From Circinella umbellata (Eukaryota; Mucoromycota; Mucoromycetes; Mucorales; Lichtheimiaceae), in NCBI GenBank assembly GCA_025093555.1, contig JAIWNF010000099.1, forward strand, positions 1 to 64,000: 64,000 nt of DNA, written 5' to 3'. The notes below the pieces were generated by a model. The model had not been told where the DNA came from. It made no database searches and saw only the letters and a program-made list of their open reading frames with translations. Position 1 is the first letter of the stretch. The number at the start of each line of letters is the position of its first letter. Below, piece after piece: positions 47,820-59,985 of this stretch. Position numbers and translations under genes: made by a program.

Positions 47820-48740
47820 AGTAGATATCATTAATTTACATATATATACGTATCATCTGTAATAATTTTAGTAGAGTAGTTTAGAATTCGACAACGTTCT
47901 AGACTTTGGGGGAAATAAATAAGTACAATAAAATAATACCTAAATATCATTATATTTAATATAATTCTTTTCGCTTTGTTTTATTGGAAGTGACTCCATA
48001 TCTCATATTTAGCACTGAAAATTATGGGAAAGACGCTGCTCATCATTGTTGAAAACACTGCAAGTTTAGGGAAAGACACTCCTCATTATTTTAGGAAATT
48101 CACTGAAAATTTAGGGGATGACACTGCAAATTTAACCCCTGAGACTGATTATTTTGAATTCTCTGACACTGAAAACTTCAAAAAAATAAATTTTGCCGTA
48201 CGTAGTGAGAATAATTATACCTGAAATATTACCTGGAACATGATTTGGAACAAGATTGGATTTTACCTGAAATTGAATTCGATTTCACCTGAAATAAGAT
48301 TCGAATTGAGTTAGATAATCAAATAATTAGTATAAAAAGGATAACTTCTTCCTTTCACACAAAATAACTATTAGTTCACTCTCTTTCATTTTATTGGAAT
48401 AAACTCTTTTCCCGACTAATTCATCGGTTGAATTTGCTGGTTATAAAAGCCACCCTTTATATATTTTTCTTTTTATTGAACAAGTTACGTACACTTAGGG
48501 AACATATATTCCACAAAAGCTCCAATTTTTTCCAAAAAAAGTCCAACTCCAGAATAGCTATTCGCAACTTAATCAGTTGGATGTTTTTGGAAGTTAGTTT
48601 GAAAGCTTTCTGAAAAAAATTTAGAAAAAAATGGAAATACGTAATATATACTAGTAATCGAACATAGAATAGTGATATAAAATAGGTAATTAAATAGATT
48701 ATAATAGATTGATTTTATTGCGTATGGATATCATGCCAAA
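47820..48740. other. Repetitive AT-rich DNA; no gene
   Basis: 48030-48175 has several units of CACTGAAAATTTAGGGGA-like sequence (ACACTGCAAGTTTAGGGAAA, CACTGAAAATTTAGGGGATG, CACTGCAAATTTAACCCCTG). 48220-48310 has repeated ACCTGAAAT words. Together they resemble a decayed minisatellite. Confidence 0.45.
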
Positions 48741-48747
48741 ATTTAAT

Positions 48748-49250
48748 TTATTTGAATATATAAAAATGTAGCAACAGTAATAAAAGAAAAAACAATAATT
48801 TTTTCTGCTCTAATTTTTTCTTCGTCTTATTGTTTCTGTTTGTTACCGGGTTGCTTCTTATTAGTAAAATATTTTCTTTTAATGCTCGTTTTCTAGTCAC
48901 TATCGCGTTTGTCGTAGTGAATAATTTTTGTACTTGTTTTGTTTTTATCAATTTACACCTTGATACAATAGACTTTTCTTTGCTAAAGTCTTTGAACTCT
49001 TGTTCTTCATCGATGTCTTCACAGTTTTGTTCTTTGTCAGAGTTAAAGCTTTGTTCTTCGTCAATGTCGTCTTCATCATCACCATCCTTATTTTCGTTGC
49101 CAGCACTTTCATCATAAAATTATTATGACTTTCAAAACTAGTGGTACTAGTACAGTCATTTTGATACATACTTGTTATTTTTTGTTGGTTTTAAGCGCTC
49201 TTGAGTATTAGTTGGTTTATTGCTGTCTACAACAAGTTAATAAAATTATC
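48748..49250 (-). pseudogene. Putative two-exon fragment: acidic segment with basic tail
   Basis: Exon a (about 49227-49173; SNKPTNTQERLKPTKNN) ends at a GTATGT donor. Exon b begins after GATGAAAG near 49109 and is open to TAG at 48748-48750. The phases fit (AA|T). Exon b is acidic (NENKDGDDEDDIDEEQ...) then basic (TRKRALKENILL, NRNNKTKKKLEQKKL). The design recalls the acidic-basic ORFs of the CACTA loci. No upstream exon was found, so it is either a relic or the end of an unseen gene. Confidence 0.3.
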
Positions 49251-49259
49251 AAAAAAGAA

Positions 49260-50485
49260 CTGCTAGTATATTTTACGTATAAGGTCATTCAATCAAATTT
49301 GTGCATATTTAAATTAAATCGTGCCTAGATTTACCAGTATGAGGCGCACATTTAAAAATACACATAATCCTATCGAATCATATAGGTAATTTTTTTTCTG
49401 GCAAAAAAAGAAAGAAGGAATAGCACTATATCTGTCACGAAATAAATGTTTACAATGAATGGCGTGGATAAAAAAAACACGAAAAAATAAACGGAGGGAA
49501 AAGAAGTGAGAATAGACCATAATATCCTGTATCCTTTTTTTTTCTTTTATACGTATGTTTGGTTTTTCAATTATTACGCGTCCTATTATGATCCTTGATG
49601 AGCTACTGTCATTTATTGGCTTTGTATTTTTGTGGTTGTTGATTTTCAAGAATTTTGGGTAAATGCTCACAGATCTTGTTATTAGTTTTAATCTCTTTAT
49701 ACTCCTTTGACTTTGCTAGTTAAGATTCTACGTAAGGTCAGTATACATTCGTGAAACGGCCAGAGATAACTTAACTATGACATCCACTGTATCATTTATT
49801 TACTTTATTATTAGTAATTTTACTATTTGTACTTTTATTGACTTTTTTTTATGAAGACACCATGGTGATATTGAAAAAAAAATACCGAGTTGAAGAAAGA
49901 GAAAGAGGTGCTGCGAGTTAGGATTATTGAAAAAAAAAATTACTCATCATGCGTCCCCAATCAATGGTAGACTGTTAAATATCAGACTATACAAACCTGT
50001 TTGAGATAACTGAATAAACAAACAACAGTGATGAATAAATATTAATGAAGCATATGACTATATCATGAACATAATATTTTATTATTCATTCTTTTCACGT
50101 GTAGAAATGTATATTTAAACGGTTGTTATGATTTATATACTCGAGAATTCATGCATAGAAGCTTTTTACATGATTTGAACAACCTTTTTTTTTATCGAAC
50201 GGGGGAATATTAATTCTCTAAGTGAGTATTGATATAAGTTTCCTTATTCCTTGAGTTTTTTACTCGGAATTTCCGATATTTTCTTTTTATTTTAATAATT
50301 ACGTACGATCTGAACGGGACGTAACAATATATGTAAACGGCGGAGGTATGGGATATGATTTATTAAAAGTACGTATGAAAATTAAAGATAAGAATACTGA
50401 AAATTCTTCAACAAAGGAAAACGTTAATAGCTGATTCTCTTAATTAAAAAAAGAATCTAGGCTACTGTACATGCAGGACTGGTTG
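49260..50485. other. AT-rich region; no supported gene
   Basis: Small frames only, none with recognisable motifs. No inverted terminal repeats or tandem arrays were noticed. Confidence 0.4.
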
Positions 50486-50489
50486 ATTT

Positions 50490-50700
50490 TCTATTATGTC
50501 TCTTGGGTGTTTTTTCATAAGAATTTATTGAATGTTCTTTTTTTTCTTTTTCTCGCTTGAATCCTTTAGATATCGTACTAACATCAAGTTTCCTTAAACA
50601 ACTTCTATTCATTTTTAGCTCATAATGCTAGCGATCGGTTGTCATGGTTCGTGGGTTGAGTTTTTTCTTCTCAGCTCAATGTCAATCCCACGTTAGATTG
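50490..50700 (-). mobile_element. Fragment of pogo-like element (DNA-binding remnant)
   Basis: Diverged reverse-strand match to the coding remnant in the pogo-like elements at 16590-16800 and 53770-53990 (shared AACTTC.ATTCATTTTTAGCTCATAATGCTAG.GATCGGTT-type sequence). The terminal repeats are missing. It joins directly to repeat R3 copy 2. Confidence 0.6.
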
Positions 50701-52055
50701 ATGTCAAGGAGTGGGTAATTAAAGGTGGTTTTGAGATTATTTACCCTCACCCACTATATACCATCCCTTTTAAAACTTATTCTGTAGAAATTTTGGTTCA
50801 TGTTTTTAACAAAGAACTTGCCTCTGAAAGATATAACTTTGATTTAACTGATCACAACATCAAAAGACATCTCCAGTGAATATTGTTAGGATTGGGTCCA
50901 ACATTTATTATGTGAAACTATTGTTTGGGATGCAAAAAAAAAAAGTATAAACACATACCCTATATTTTTTAAGGCTACAAGATTATTTATTTTTCATTAA
51001 AAGATGAGTTGTGGTGGCTCTTCCAAAGGATAAAATAAGGTAAATGTTTTTTTTTTATAAGGGGAAAGGTTAGGATTGTTTTATTATAAAAGGATGATAT
51101 CCGATTTTATTTGCACGTCAGTCTGAACTTTTACTGTGGATAACTTATCGCTTCTTTTTACTGATAATAATAAACAATCATTACTTTCTTATGTTGTTTA
51201 TAATAAATTATTCAATTGAATACTAATCCTTGTTATTACAATTTTTAGGTATATGTATACGTTGAAAATGTTTTTGGTTTTTATTATCTCCTATAATCCA
51301 GCGTCTATGAAGACATGTTGATTGAGACGGCTCAGAAAGGAAATTAGAAAATAAAAAACCCTATTGGGAGATAGGGAAAAGAGGTATATGTATACAAGTA
51401 AAAATTAATAAGAAACTTTTTAAATAATAATAGATTCATTAATAATAATAAAAAATTTCGATTATAAAAAAATATATTTGTTTGTTGTTACTGTCTTTAT
51501 ATTTGTGTGTGCGTGTTTATATATTTTTTTTTTTTTTTTTGCTTTTTTGCTTGTTCATTTCAAGGTATATTTGCTAACATTACACGATATTCGACATGAA
51601 GATGCGATGGGCTTTCCAACTTTCAATTTAACTTGTTTCATAATACCAATAACTGCATCATCAAAACAAAAACATGTTTCATCGATGATAATCAATAACG
51701 CACCAACTCACAAAATATAACGGTCTTTTAGAAGTAATTCCAAATATCTTTATGGGACACTGGAAAGAAATCCTATTAGGTATATTTGTCTAATATCAAA
51801 ACAAATGGATGCTATAGGTGATTTACGTAACAGGATATGAACAATTTCTTGATACGTTTCGACAAGCCTAGTTCATTTCTACAGAAACTAAACGAACAGG
51901 ATGAAAGACTGTGGCTTAAATCAGTTATATTGACTTGTCCATGGATAAGCATACATCTTGTCAACTTTACTATTGGATCCAAGTTGTCTTTCTCTGGTAA
52001 CAATACAGTACCAACTCAATCCAAAGATGAACTAATTATAATGAGTGACATTATT
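50697..52055 (+). repeat. Repeat R3, copy 2, with relic frames
   Basis: Counterpart of 21963-23230. It keeps DVKEWVI-GGFEIIYPHPLY (ending IKRHLQ, TGA at about 50877-50879), and VYLLTLHDIRHEDAMGFPTF ending NNAPTHKI (TAA at about 51718). A third frame (51837-52064) reads NNFLIRFDKPSSFLQKLNEQ and continues SVILTCPWISIHLVNFTIGS. An insertion near 51260-51380 relative to copy 1 separates duplicated GGTATATGTATAC words. It joins copy E of the multi-exon family at about 52056. Confidence 0.6.
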
Positions 52056-53200
52056 ATGACTTAAATGTTGATATACGAAGGTAAATACATATATATATAT
52101 ATATATATATATAAACGATTGACGACTCGTAACATATTTGTATCTATATTTTATAGGAGTATCTCCATTGATGGATCGGTTATGAGGATGATTGTTGGTG
52201 TTAAACCAGATTTAATAATATCTAAAAATATGCTTGAATACGGTGCAGCAGAACATGGTTATGAAGACGAAGCTGGTGTAGGAACGAAGGAATTGACAGA
52301 GCGATATTTAAAACTCCCGAAAACATTAAAAGATATGATGTTAAAAATCGGCCAGTACCTTGATAATGACCGTAAGGCGTTACATACACGTAAGTTCATT
52401 TATTTTCAGAGGATGATATGACTGCAACATGAGATAAAAAAGATTATTTTACTGAATGTCTATTATGTGTAGATCTTCGTATGGTAGGATTGATAATGGA
52501 TGCTCCTTGTGGTTATGTTTGTCGTATTCGTGAATTGAAAGAGGTGACTATTCCATGTGAATTTGAAAGATTTTACACAACATACATACGCTTCATAAAA
52601 CAAGTATTTACTTTAAAGGTTGGTAGTATATTAATGGTGGGAAGGGGATAAATAATAAATTTAGATTCGCAAACGTTATACTTAACGGATACCACTGAAA
52701 CCTAAAGTATATAGTCAAAGAATCAATGACAATTGTGAGACATGCAACTCCTGGTACGGATGAGGAAAATGACGACGATGATGAAAATATGCTTGCTTCA
52801 CTTGTTAATAAATCTCAAGACACAGTCGAAATACCCTCATGTATTAACAAAGAAGAAACTTGCACAGATAAGAAAACTACAAAAAGAAGATGATGATTCT
52901 TTCTGATAGTTATGGCGAACATTAGTCAAAGGACGATTCATACCAGTTAAACCCCCTAATAATTCTTACCTTCCTTTTTTAAAGATTTACGAATAGAAAT
53001 ATCTGCTTCTAATATTAATATTCTTATCATACGCACAGCGTTAAACTATATCTTTCCTGCATTCATTTATATGTTTACTATTTTCTTATTAAAACCTAAA
53101 TCATAATTGTATAGTAATAATCAAAAACATATACATTTATTAAACAAGTGTCGTCACTCACTTTATACGTATCACTTAGAGATAATATTTTATTCTAATA
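52056..53200 (+). pseudogene. Copy E of the multi-exon family, 5'-truncated
   Basis: Begins with the last roughly 22 nt of exon 7, then intron 7 with a TA run, then exon 8 (from about 52157) lacking its first part so that a SISIDGS reading follows the acceptor directly. VGVKPDLIISKNM, the exon 8 donor, exon 9 (about 52474-52619) and the acidic tail (52727-52892) are present. It shares the 27-nt exon 8 deletion with copies A and C. Together with 53200-54239 it forms an inverted counterpart of 16340-18410. Confidence 0.75.
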
Positions 53201-53399
53201 AACTTCAGTTCAATTATTGTTCTTTTGGGTCTCGTTGACTTTTTAACGTCTCTTTATTTCATTAAATTTCTATTGATATAACAATCAGAAACAGGTGGAG
53301 ATCTGTCACAAGAAGCTCTAGACAGGTATAAATCAAACAGAAAATACATTGGTGGAACAACAAACAATTTAATAACATTTATCTATATACAGAGGGTCC

Positions 53400-54239
53400 C
53401 CGTTAATTTCATAGGGCCATTTCCCAATTTTTTTGTGAAAATAAAGGGGTGTGAAAATTAACGGATACTATGAAATTTTTTCCAAGAATATGCATATATT
53501 GAATACTTCAGCTCACTACGTACTATATATCTTTCAATGTACCAACATATGTTATGATTAATAACTTACTGTATTTCTATATGATCGTTCTTAATGCATT
53601 TTTGGAACTATTTCTTTTTTTATTTGAGCATATCTATGACTTTTTTTTGAAAAAATAAAAGCTATATATAGTCCCCAAGAGATGCAGAGATAATTTATCT
53701 ATTATATTATTCCATTTTTTCATTTTTTTCCATCTTTCTATATTTCTGCTCTATATATACTAAAACAAAATGACAGTAACCAAATCTAACGTTGGCTTGA
53801 CAGCTGAACAGTATAGTATTGTGGCTGAGAAAAAAAAAGACTTAACCCGCGAACCATACAAACCGATCACTAGCATTATGGGCTAAAAATGAATTCAAGT
53901 TGTTTAAGGCACCTGATATTAGTACTATATGCAAAGGCTTAAATCGAGAAAAACAAGAAGAGAATAAACACTGAATAACCTCTTAAGAAAAAACATGCAA
54001 ATGGCATAATAAAAAAAGTAACCCATCCTGTATACTAATTTGACTACAATCCTTATATTTATCGCATGATTTTTTTTTGATTTACATATCCGTTAAGGAT
54101 TCAATGCCGCCAAGTGCTGTGAAAGTGAAATTAAGGGGAATGTGAAAATTTTATTAAGTTATTTTTACCATTCCTTGATTTTTGGTGAAGTTATTGAGGT
54201 GTGAAAATTAACGGATATGAAATTAACGGGGACCCTCTG
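53400..54239 (+). mobile_element. pogo/Tigger-like short transposon, copy 2
   Basis: The same terminal repeats as copy 1 (CAGAGGGTCCCCGTTAATTT), flanked by TA at 53398-53399 and 54240-54241. ATG 53769 opens MTVTKSNVGLTAEQYSIVAE. A frame break then leads to WAKNEFKLFKAPDISTICK, the pogo/CENP-B-type helix-turn-helix region. No DDE domain is present. The left flank equals that of copy 1 (reversed), but the right flank is different. Confidence 0.82.
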
Positions 54240-55513
54240 TATAGATTTGTCAATTCTTTTGAGTTGCTCAAGATTGAAAATTCTCTGTTAGTGGGCGTGA
54301 TTGAAAGCAAAATCCTATACTTATCCACGAATTTGATATAAAAATCATAACTACCTGTAATACTATATCCAATGACATGAGCAGAATGAAGAAGATTAGA
54401 ATTATACGTTGCTGAAAGTAACATGTCCCGTAAAACCAAAGGCATTTTAATTGAACAGTCACTGAGCGTTTTTGTTTGATCCCGAGCAACTCCCACTTCA
54501 CAGCATCCAAGTTCTTGTGATCCATACTTGAATATAGTATCACCACGACGACCCATTTTTCGAGTGGAAATGACAGTGATAGATGATAATTTGCGAGATG
54601 CGTTTATTGCATTCGCATTCGCTTCACTAGAATTTTCAGTACTGTAGAATAAAAAAAACACAAGTTAACCCCATTTTTTAATCAATTTTGCTCTACTACT
54701 ACCAGCCCTCTATTTGAACTATTACCCCCTTGCGGCAACATCTGAACCAAGGAATATAGTATTGAAGAATCCAAAGGGTAGGTATTGCTGATCTGTTTCA
54801 GGCATAGCAGTAATATCGAACTGTCGAGTTTTAAAAAATAAGCGCGAGATATATTGTAATTCAGTTGAAAACCATGCCTTCACATCTTCAACTAAAGGGT
54901 CGTCGATTTGAATGTTTTTTGCATACTTATACACCTCAATACTCGTTTTCTTTAAAGAAATGCATTAGTGCTATCGTTATATCCGTGCTGGTGTTAATAT
55001 TATTGTTCATCTTTATTACTATAAATACATACCATCCCTTTTAATTCTGAATAATGAAGCTCAAGTTCTTCAGGTACTTCACGACAGTCGAGTAGACCCC
55101 CCTCGTTTCTAATCTCGTTTAATTCCGCTTCAGTAAAACACGTTTCCCAGTTTTTATCGGTTGTATCCAAGATCAGGGATTGACAAGGACTATAACGAGA
55201 AAACAGCAAAAATTATTCATCAACTGACAAGAAACGATTACCAAAATCAAATCAAAGATAACGAGTTTTGCTTACTGATAGTAGTTGCATTTTGATGCAA
55301 ATCCCATAACCTTCTCCTCTACTGACACGGGGTCAATTTTGTCTTTTGCTGCTTGTTCCTTTGTAGAATTTAAATACCAAAAATCTTGTTTATGTGAATC
55401 TGTAAATTTTTGAAGGCGCTTGCGTAACAGGTCCTTATCATCTTCAAAAATTCGCGTTTTCAGGGTTGGTAAGGAAGAGGATGACGATGATGGGATGATC
55501 TCTCGGTATTATT
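54240..55513 (-). pseudogene. Copy F of the multi-exon family: divergent, truncated at both ends
   Basis: Exons: about 55513-55276 (ending VSVEEKVMGFASKCNYYQ), 55199-55033 (PCQSLILDTTDKNWETCFTE), 54949-54726 (EDVKAWFSTELQYISRLFF) and 54641 to the pogo junction (MGRRGDTIFKYGSQELGCCE, DQTKTLSDCSIKMPLVLRDM, HVIGYSITG). Phases are consistent and no stop is seen in these four exons. Alignment with copy B is clear at DK-W..-FTE, at the [KR]xDxI block and at IGxSxT. The 5' end lies next to the Helitron coding remnant on the same strand. The 3' end is cut by the pogo-like element. It shows which positions of the family are ancient: D, then E-x-G-x-x-E, then T-K. Confidence 0.7.
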
Positions 55514-55631
55514 ATCATTGTTGTTCGTTGAAGAACTAGTAGTAGCTATTAGCTTTTACAGAAAAATTAGTACAATGAACAAGAGCACGAAAATAAATTA
55601 AAAAAAAGGCCAAATATCACGCAAGCTTACT

Positions 55632-57888
55632 CGATAGTCTATTCCAGCTGATCCTTGATTTATGGACATGATCGTTGTTGTTTCTACGCCGCCTATAAAC
55701 GGGAAACCCGTTTTCGCTCATACTTGTTTCATCTGAAAGCTGCTTTGGAAAACGTTTTGAACATGCACCACCTTGCATACATGGTGATTGAGAATTAAGG
55801 TCTCCGCAAGGCCCATGCATCATCAACCTTTCTACTGTTGCACGTGCAGCTGGATATTGATCAGCGTTAGGAAGTTCGGCTGATACAATGTCGTCGACAT
55901 GTTCAGGTGTTCGTGGTTTATTATTTTGTGCAAGAATGAGTGAAATATGCGCATGTGGAAGACCACGCTTCTGAAATTCCACGGTATGTACGTGTCCAAT
56001 CACTTTACCAAGAACCATGTTGTTTGTAAGGTCATGCATTAATTCTTTGAGTTTCATTTTAAACACACGCACACATATATCAGGTCGCTCTGCTGCTGTC
56101 TGTCCTGGGATAAGAAAGTCTTGGATCTCATGCCATCTGGGATTTGTGGTCATAGTAACAAATACATACGGTTTTCCAAAGCGTGTACAATACTCATGGC
56201 GTCCTGATAAAGTTGTTTCATATGACGTGGACCTCCAATAAAAGATGATGGCAGTATAACTCGCTTAACAACATTAGCCATATCATTATCACCAAGATTG
56301 ACAGCATCTGCAACACTTTTACACAAATCTGAACGTAGTTTGTCCTGATTGCTCCTGATATAGTTAAGACGCTCAGACTCCACCTTGGCGTACATGTCCG
56401 TAATATACTGTTGAAACAGCTTACCAAGGCGATGAAAATCATTCTGTCCTTCACTATTATCATTGTTGCTACGAATCATCAACCGATATTTATACAAATC
56501 CATGCATGTTACACGGCTACCGTTAATACATTGTGCTCCAATGTTCCAACCCTCGTCACCTAAATATTGCATTTGTTAGTGAATAGGTATCTTAAACTTT
56601 ATACTAAGTATCAAATACGGTAAATGACCATTCAAGCTACCTTGTGGAAACATCAACACATAGTGCATGGCATCATAGAAGCGATGGTTAACTGATATCC
56701 GTTGCATTTGATTTGATCGAGTTTGCACTACAGTATCACGATCTTCACTCTAGCCTTCGTGACTACCACCCACAATTAATAGTCCAACATCGTCTCCTGT
56801 TGGTCTATTATAGCGTCGTTGATCCGGTGTACCTTCTGCACGAATTATCAGTGTAACATCACTTACATCTCCATCTCTTAACCGGGTAGCCATATTATTG
56901 AAAGCTTGAGCAAACGGGCATATACGATGCATCAAGGTTTGTAAAGTGTTTAAGACCTCCATGTCGATTGAGGCGTTAGTATTATTGCGACGTATTTCCA
57001 ATTGGCTCTCCATGGATGGGTCATGAACATAGATTTGGGCAAAAGATGGCGTATCTTAATCCGTGTTTGGGAGCAAAGAACCAATCAGATGATACACCTC
57101 ACCATGGATACGAAAATTATAAGCACCACCACGCGAATTTGCAACAGTACGATCGATACTGGCACCAAGTGATGCGAAGCTCAATGCATTGTTATATGCA
57201 CGAATATTAGAACGGAAATTCTTTGATGCAGTATCATTACCATGTAGTAGCTGTCATATTTCTGTTGGAGTAGGACTTAATGGTGAAAGACTGACAGCCC
57301 CTTTGTTACAGCATAAATGGAACTCAGGCGTTCTATTAGACGAACTTCCCACACGTTCCAGAACCCACATATGTGCCTGACAATGGCTGCACTGACGATC
57401 CATTAATCCAAGTGAATGACGTTCAGGGATATGATTTGAGGAAACGCGCCCGAGAACAACAGGAGCCTATACAAATAAAGTTTTTTAAGTAAGAGAAACA
57501 AAAACATAATATGTAAAAAGCTTTTTAAAAAAAAGTTATTATTATTACCTCCGTGTTTGCAGGGTTAGCTGTACAATGACGCGAAGTTCTTCGTGAAGGG
57601 CCAAACTGGCCACAACTTGGGCATTGAGGTTCTGACTATTACCATTGTGGATCAAGAATTAATGATTGCGTTCTTTCTTTTCTCTCTATCCCAACTAATA
57701 TTACTTACGGATTGCTGTTGCAAAGAACCACTGTCATTACTTGAATGGTTTCTTTGTTCCTGATCATTCACAAAAGCTGTTTCATTCTCAGTACGAATGC
57801 TTAATCGAGCTGCATTCATTAAACAATCTCGGTGAGTTCTACGGGAATGGCCGGGCTGATGGCATGCAGGACAAATTGGAGTGCTCAT
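55632..57888 (-). pseudogene. Helitron N-terminal region with HUH Rep start, disrupted
   Basis: Exons: 57888-57709 (CPACHQPGHSRRTHRDC zinc knuckle), 57635-57549 (CPSCGQFGPSRRTSRHC), 57466-56641 (MDRQCSHCQAHMWVLERV, FHLCCNKGAVSLSPLSPTP), and 56559 to about 55632 (DEGWNIGAQC, YKYRLMIRS; then TMTTNPRWHEIQDFLIPGQ, VEFQKRGLPHAHISLILAQ with the HUH motif HAH). This is the zinc-finger plus Helitron_like_N architecture of Helitron replicases. Lesions: TGA 57256-57254, TAA 57058-57056 and TAG 56752-56750 in exon 3, plus a frameshift near 56170. The rest of Rep and the helicase are absent. Copy F of the multi-exon family follows instead. Confidence 0.88.
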
Positions 57889-58049
57889 TTTATGAATATG
57901 CTGTGGTTTATAAAAAATAAAAATGTAAAAAACGTTAAGCAAAAAAAAAAGGACTTTATTGTTATAATATTGATTATACAGGTCGGTGTTGTTAAGCTGA
58001 CTCTTAGTATTTCCTTTTTTAGGTTTTATATAATCTAAACTTTTTAGTA

Positions 58050-58190
58050 GTATAGACTAGCGTTTGCCTGCCTCGCTTCGCTTCGGGTCATTCAACGGAA
58101 AACACGTCGCAAGGGGGTAAACCCCCTTTGACCCCCCAAAAAGGCGCTTCACGCCTGGTAGCGACGATGCTTAAGGCTGTATAGTTGTTT
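58050..58190 (-). mobile_element. Helitron 3' end abutting a Helitron 5' end (proposed)
   Basis: On the reverse strand, a GC-rich block with hairpin potential (AGGCGTGAAGCGCCT; GGGGGTTTACCCCC; GAAGCGAAGCGAGG) ends in CTAG (58060-58057). It is followed at once by TCTATACTACTAAAAAG (from 58056). CTAG-type 3' ends after a hairpin and TC-type 5' ends of the TCTATACTA form are the known Helitron termini. The coding remnants on either side agree: helicase C-terminus upstream, zinc-knuckle N-terminus downstream. Confidence 0.6.
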
Positions 58191-58732
58191 TGTGGATCCA
58201 GTCAAATAAAGAAATAAAGTGTGATAGTATAGCAATAAGATGTCTTTACAATTGAATAATGGCATTTTATTAAACGAAAAGCAAAAAAATTAAATAATAT
58301 TAATGCTATGACTTTATAATTTACTACTGTGGTAATAATATGGTGAGAATTACGTACTTTAGTTTTGTAATAATCACTGTCTTTAATAGATAAAAAAAAT
58401 CAAAAGGGAGTGGGTTATTATACATCGATCAGAGAGTATAATATTATTTACTGTCACATTAACAGGTTGTTCAAGAAATTTCTGGAATTTAATAAAAGAG
58501 GATCAAAATACATAAAAGTTAATAAAAGTAGGGTTGATCTTATCGAATTTTTACAAAAGTACGTAAGGGTTATTGTTGAAAGAAACATTAATAACTTAAG
58601 ATAATGGATTCAATGTGTAAAAAGTCATTATCAAAATGAAGGAGAAGGTGGAAGAGAAGAGAAGGAGAATATTTCATGATAGCTGACATTCTTTGTAATA
58701 AGGCTATGAGCTTGTCGATCCTAATTAGCCGT

Positions 58733-59375
58733 TATAAACAAATTCTGAAATCTGTAACGCGTGAAAATGCAATGTATAAAAACTGATCATGCGAAAACAT
58801 TTGATCAGGAAGATATACATAAACATGTGTTAATGGTTAACCTTGCGATTAGTTTATACTAACAGAAAGCAAGTTTAAGTGGAATTATTCTCGAGATACT
58901 TCACGCAGTAACCCAGAAGATTGTGAAGAGCTGATAAGCTTAATTCGTGGTAGATGGACACAATTGCCAGCATGAATTCCACTTGTAATTTTGGCCCGTA
59001 TGAAGTGTGAATACAGGTTTATGGAAATTAATTTTGTTTCGTTACAAAGACCTTCTGCTGGAATCAAGAATAACAGGCCGGTTGAATTTTGGATGAAGTT
59101 AATAAAGTGGTAATTCTATCAAATTTAAACAAAATATAAAAGAAAAGCGGCTATGCTGAATAAATAACTTGTAATAATTATATAATATAACAAAAACGTA
59201 GCAAATTAACTTGTAAATATTTGCATGAATTACGGAAGCTGTCTTCTCTTTTTAACAGATATGTGTGTTAGCTACGTAAAATAGACATTATAGTGGTTAA
59301 AAACTCGGCAGAAATTTGATTAGTATATCCTTCAGTAGGATTTGTATCTGCACTCAAATATTCACGATATTTAAC
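58733..59375 (-). pseudogene. Helitron/PIF1 helicase C-terminal remnant
   Basis: Broken reverse-strand readings in helicase order: about 59375-59285 YREYLSADTNPTEGYTNQIS; about 59107-58885 FLIPAEGLCNETKLISINLY and AKITSGIHAGNCVHLPRIKL; about 58870-58733 SINXSQGXPLTHVYVYLPDQ (X = stop) and FLYIAFSRVTD. These match the Helitron helicase motifs (EFLN, GLCNGTRL, PRI, INKSQGQT-VGVYLP, LYVALSRV) with stops between them. This supports an older Helitron ending just before 58056. Regions 58190-58730 and 59380-59985 hold no other supported gene. Confidence 0.78.
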
Positions 59376-59985
59376 CTGAAAATCAGTCATTGGCGGCAAC
59401 ATTAATAAAATCGACTATAGCAGTTTTTGCTTAAAATATTGTTCTTCAGCAAAATATTGCAGATTAACTGTTATTTTAAATTTTGAGTTTATGTTTTATC
59501 CTCTCATATAGCAACGGTGCCGATCAAGAACAAAATATAGTCCGAAGCTACGGAGTGAAACTTATTACGGATCCGATGTCCAATGATGATATAGAATATC
59601 ATAGTTGTGGAAAAGACTTTTTACTATGATAAAAAAAACTACAAATATGGATGTGGAGAGACACATGTAATAGATTTTTGCAAAAAAATAAAAATATAAC
59701 CAAAGACAAACATTGCCTTTCGATTGATGGTAAAATCATTACAATTTCCATAGTAGCAATAGGTTGAAACAAAAACCCTTTCCGCAGACAACTTTTTTAT
59801 ATTAATTTCCAGCAACTAATGTTTTTATGTCGGAATAGCTGACAATTATCTTTAAAATACAGTGAGCAAAAAAACAGGAATTCAAAGGCAGAGTATCTTA
59901 CAAAAAAGGAAATTTTAAGGCTCAACTATATTAATATACTAGTTTTTGGATTGAAACAAACCGTTCAACCCCTTTTAAATCTTGA

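Noticed and set aside
57016..57380. Plus-strand ORFs rich in His/Cys opposite the Helitron
   Set aside because: They are antisense shadows of the Helitron exon 3, whose reverse-strand reading matches the family motifs.
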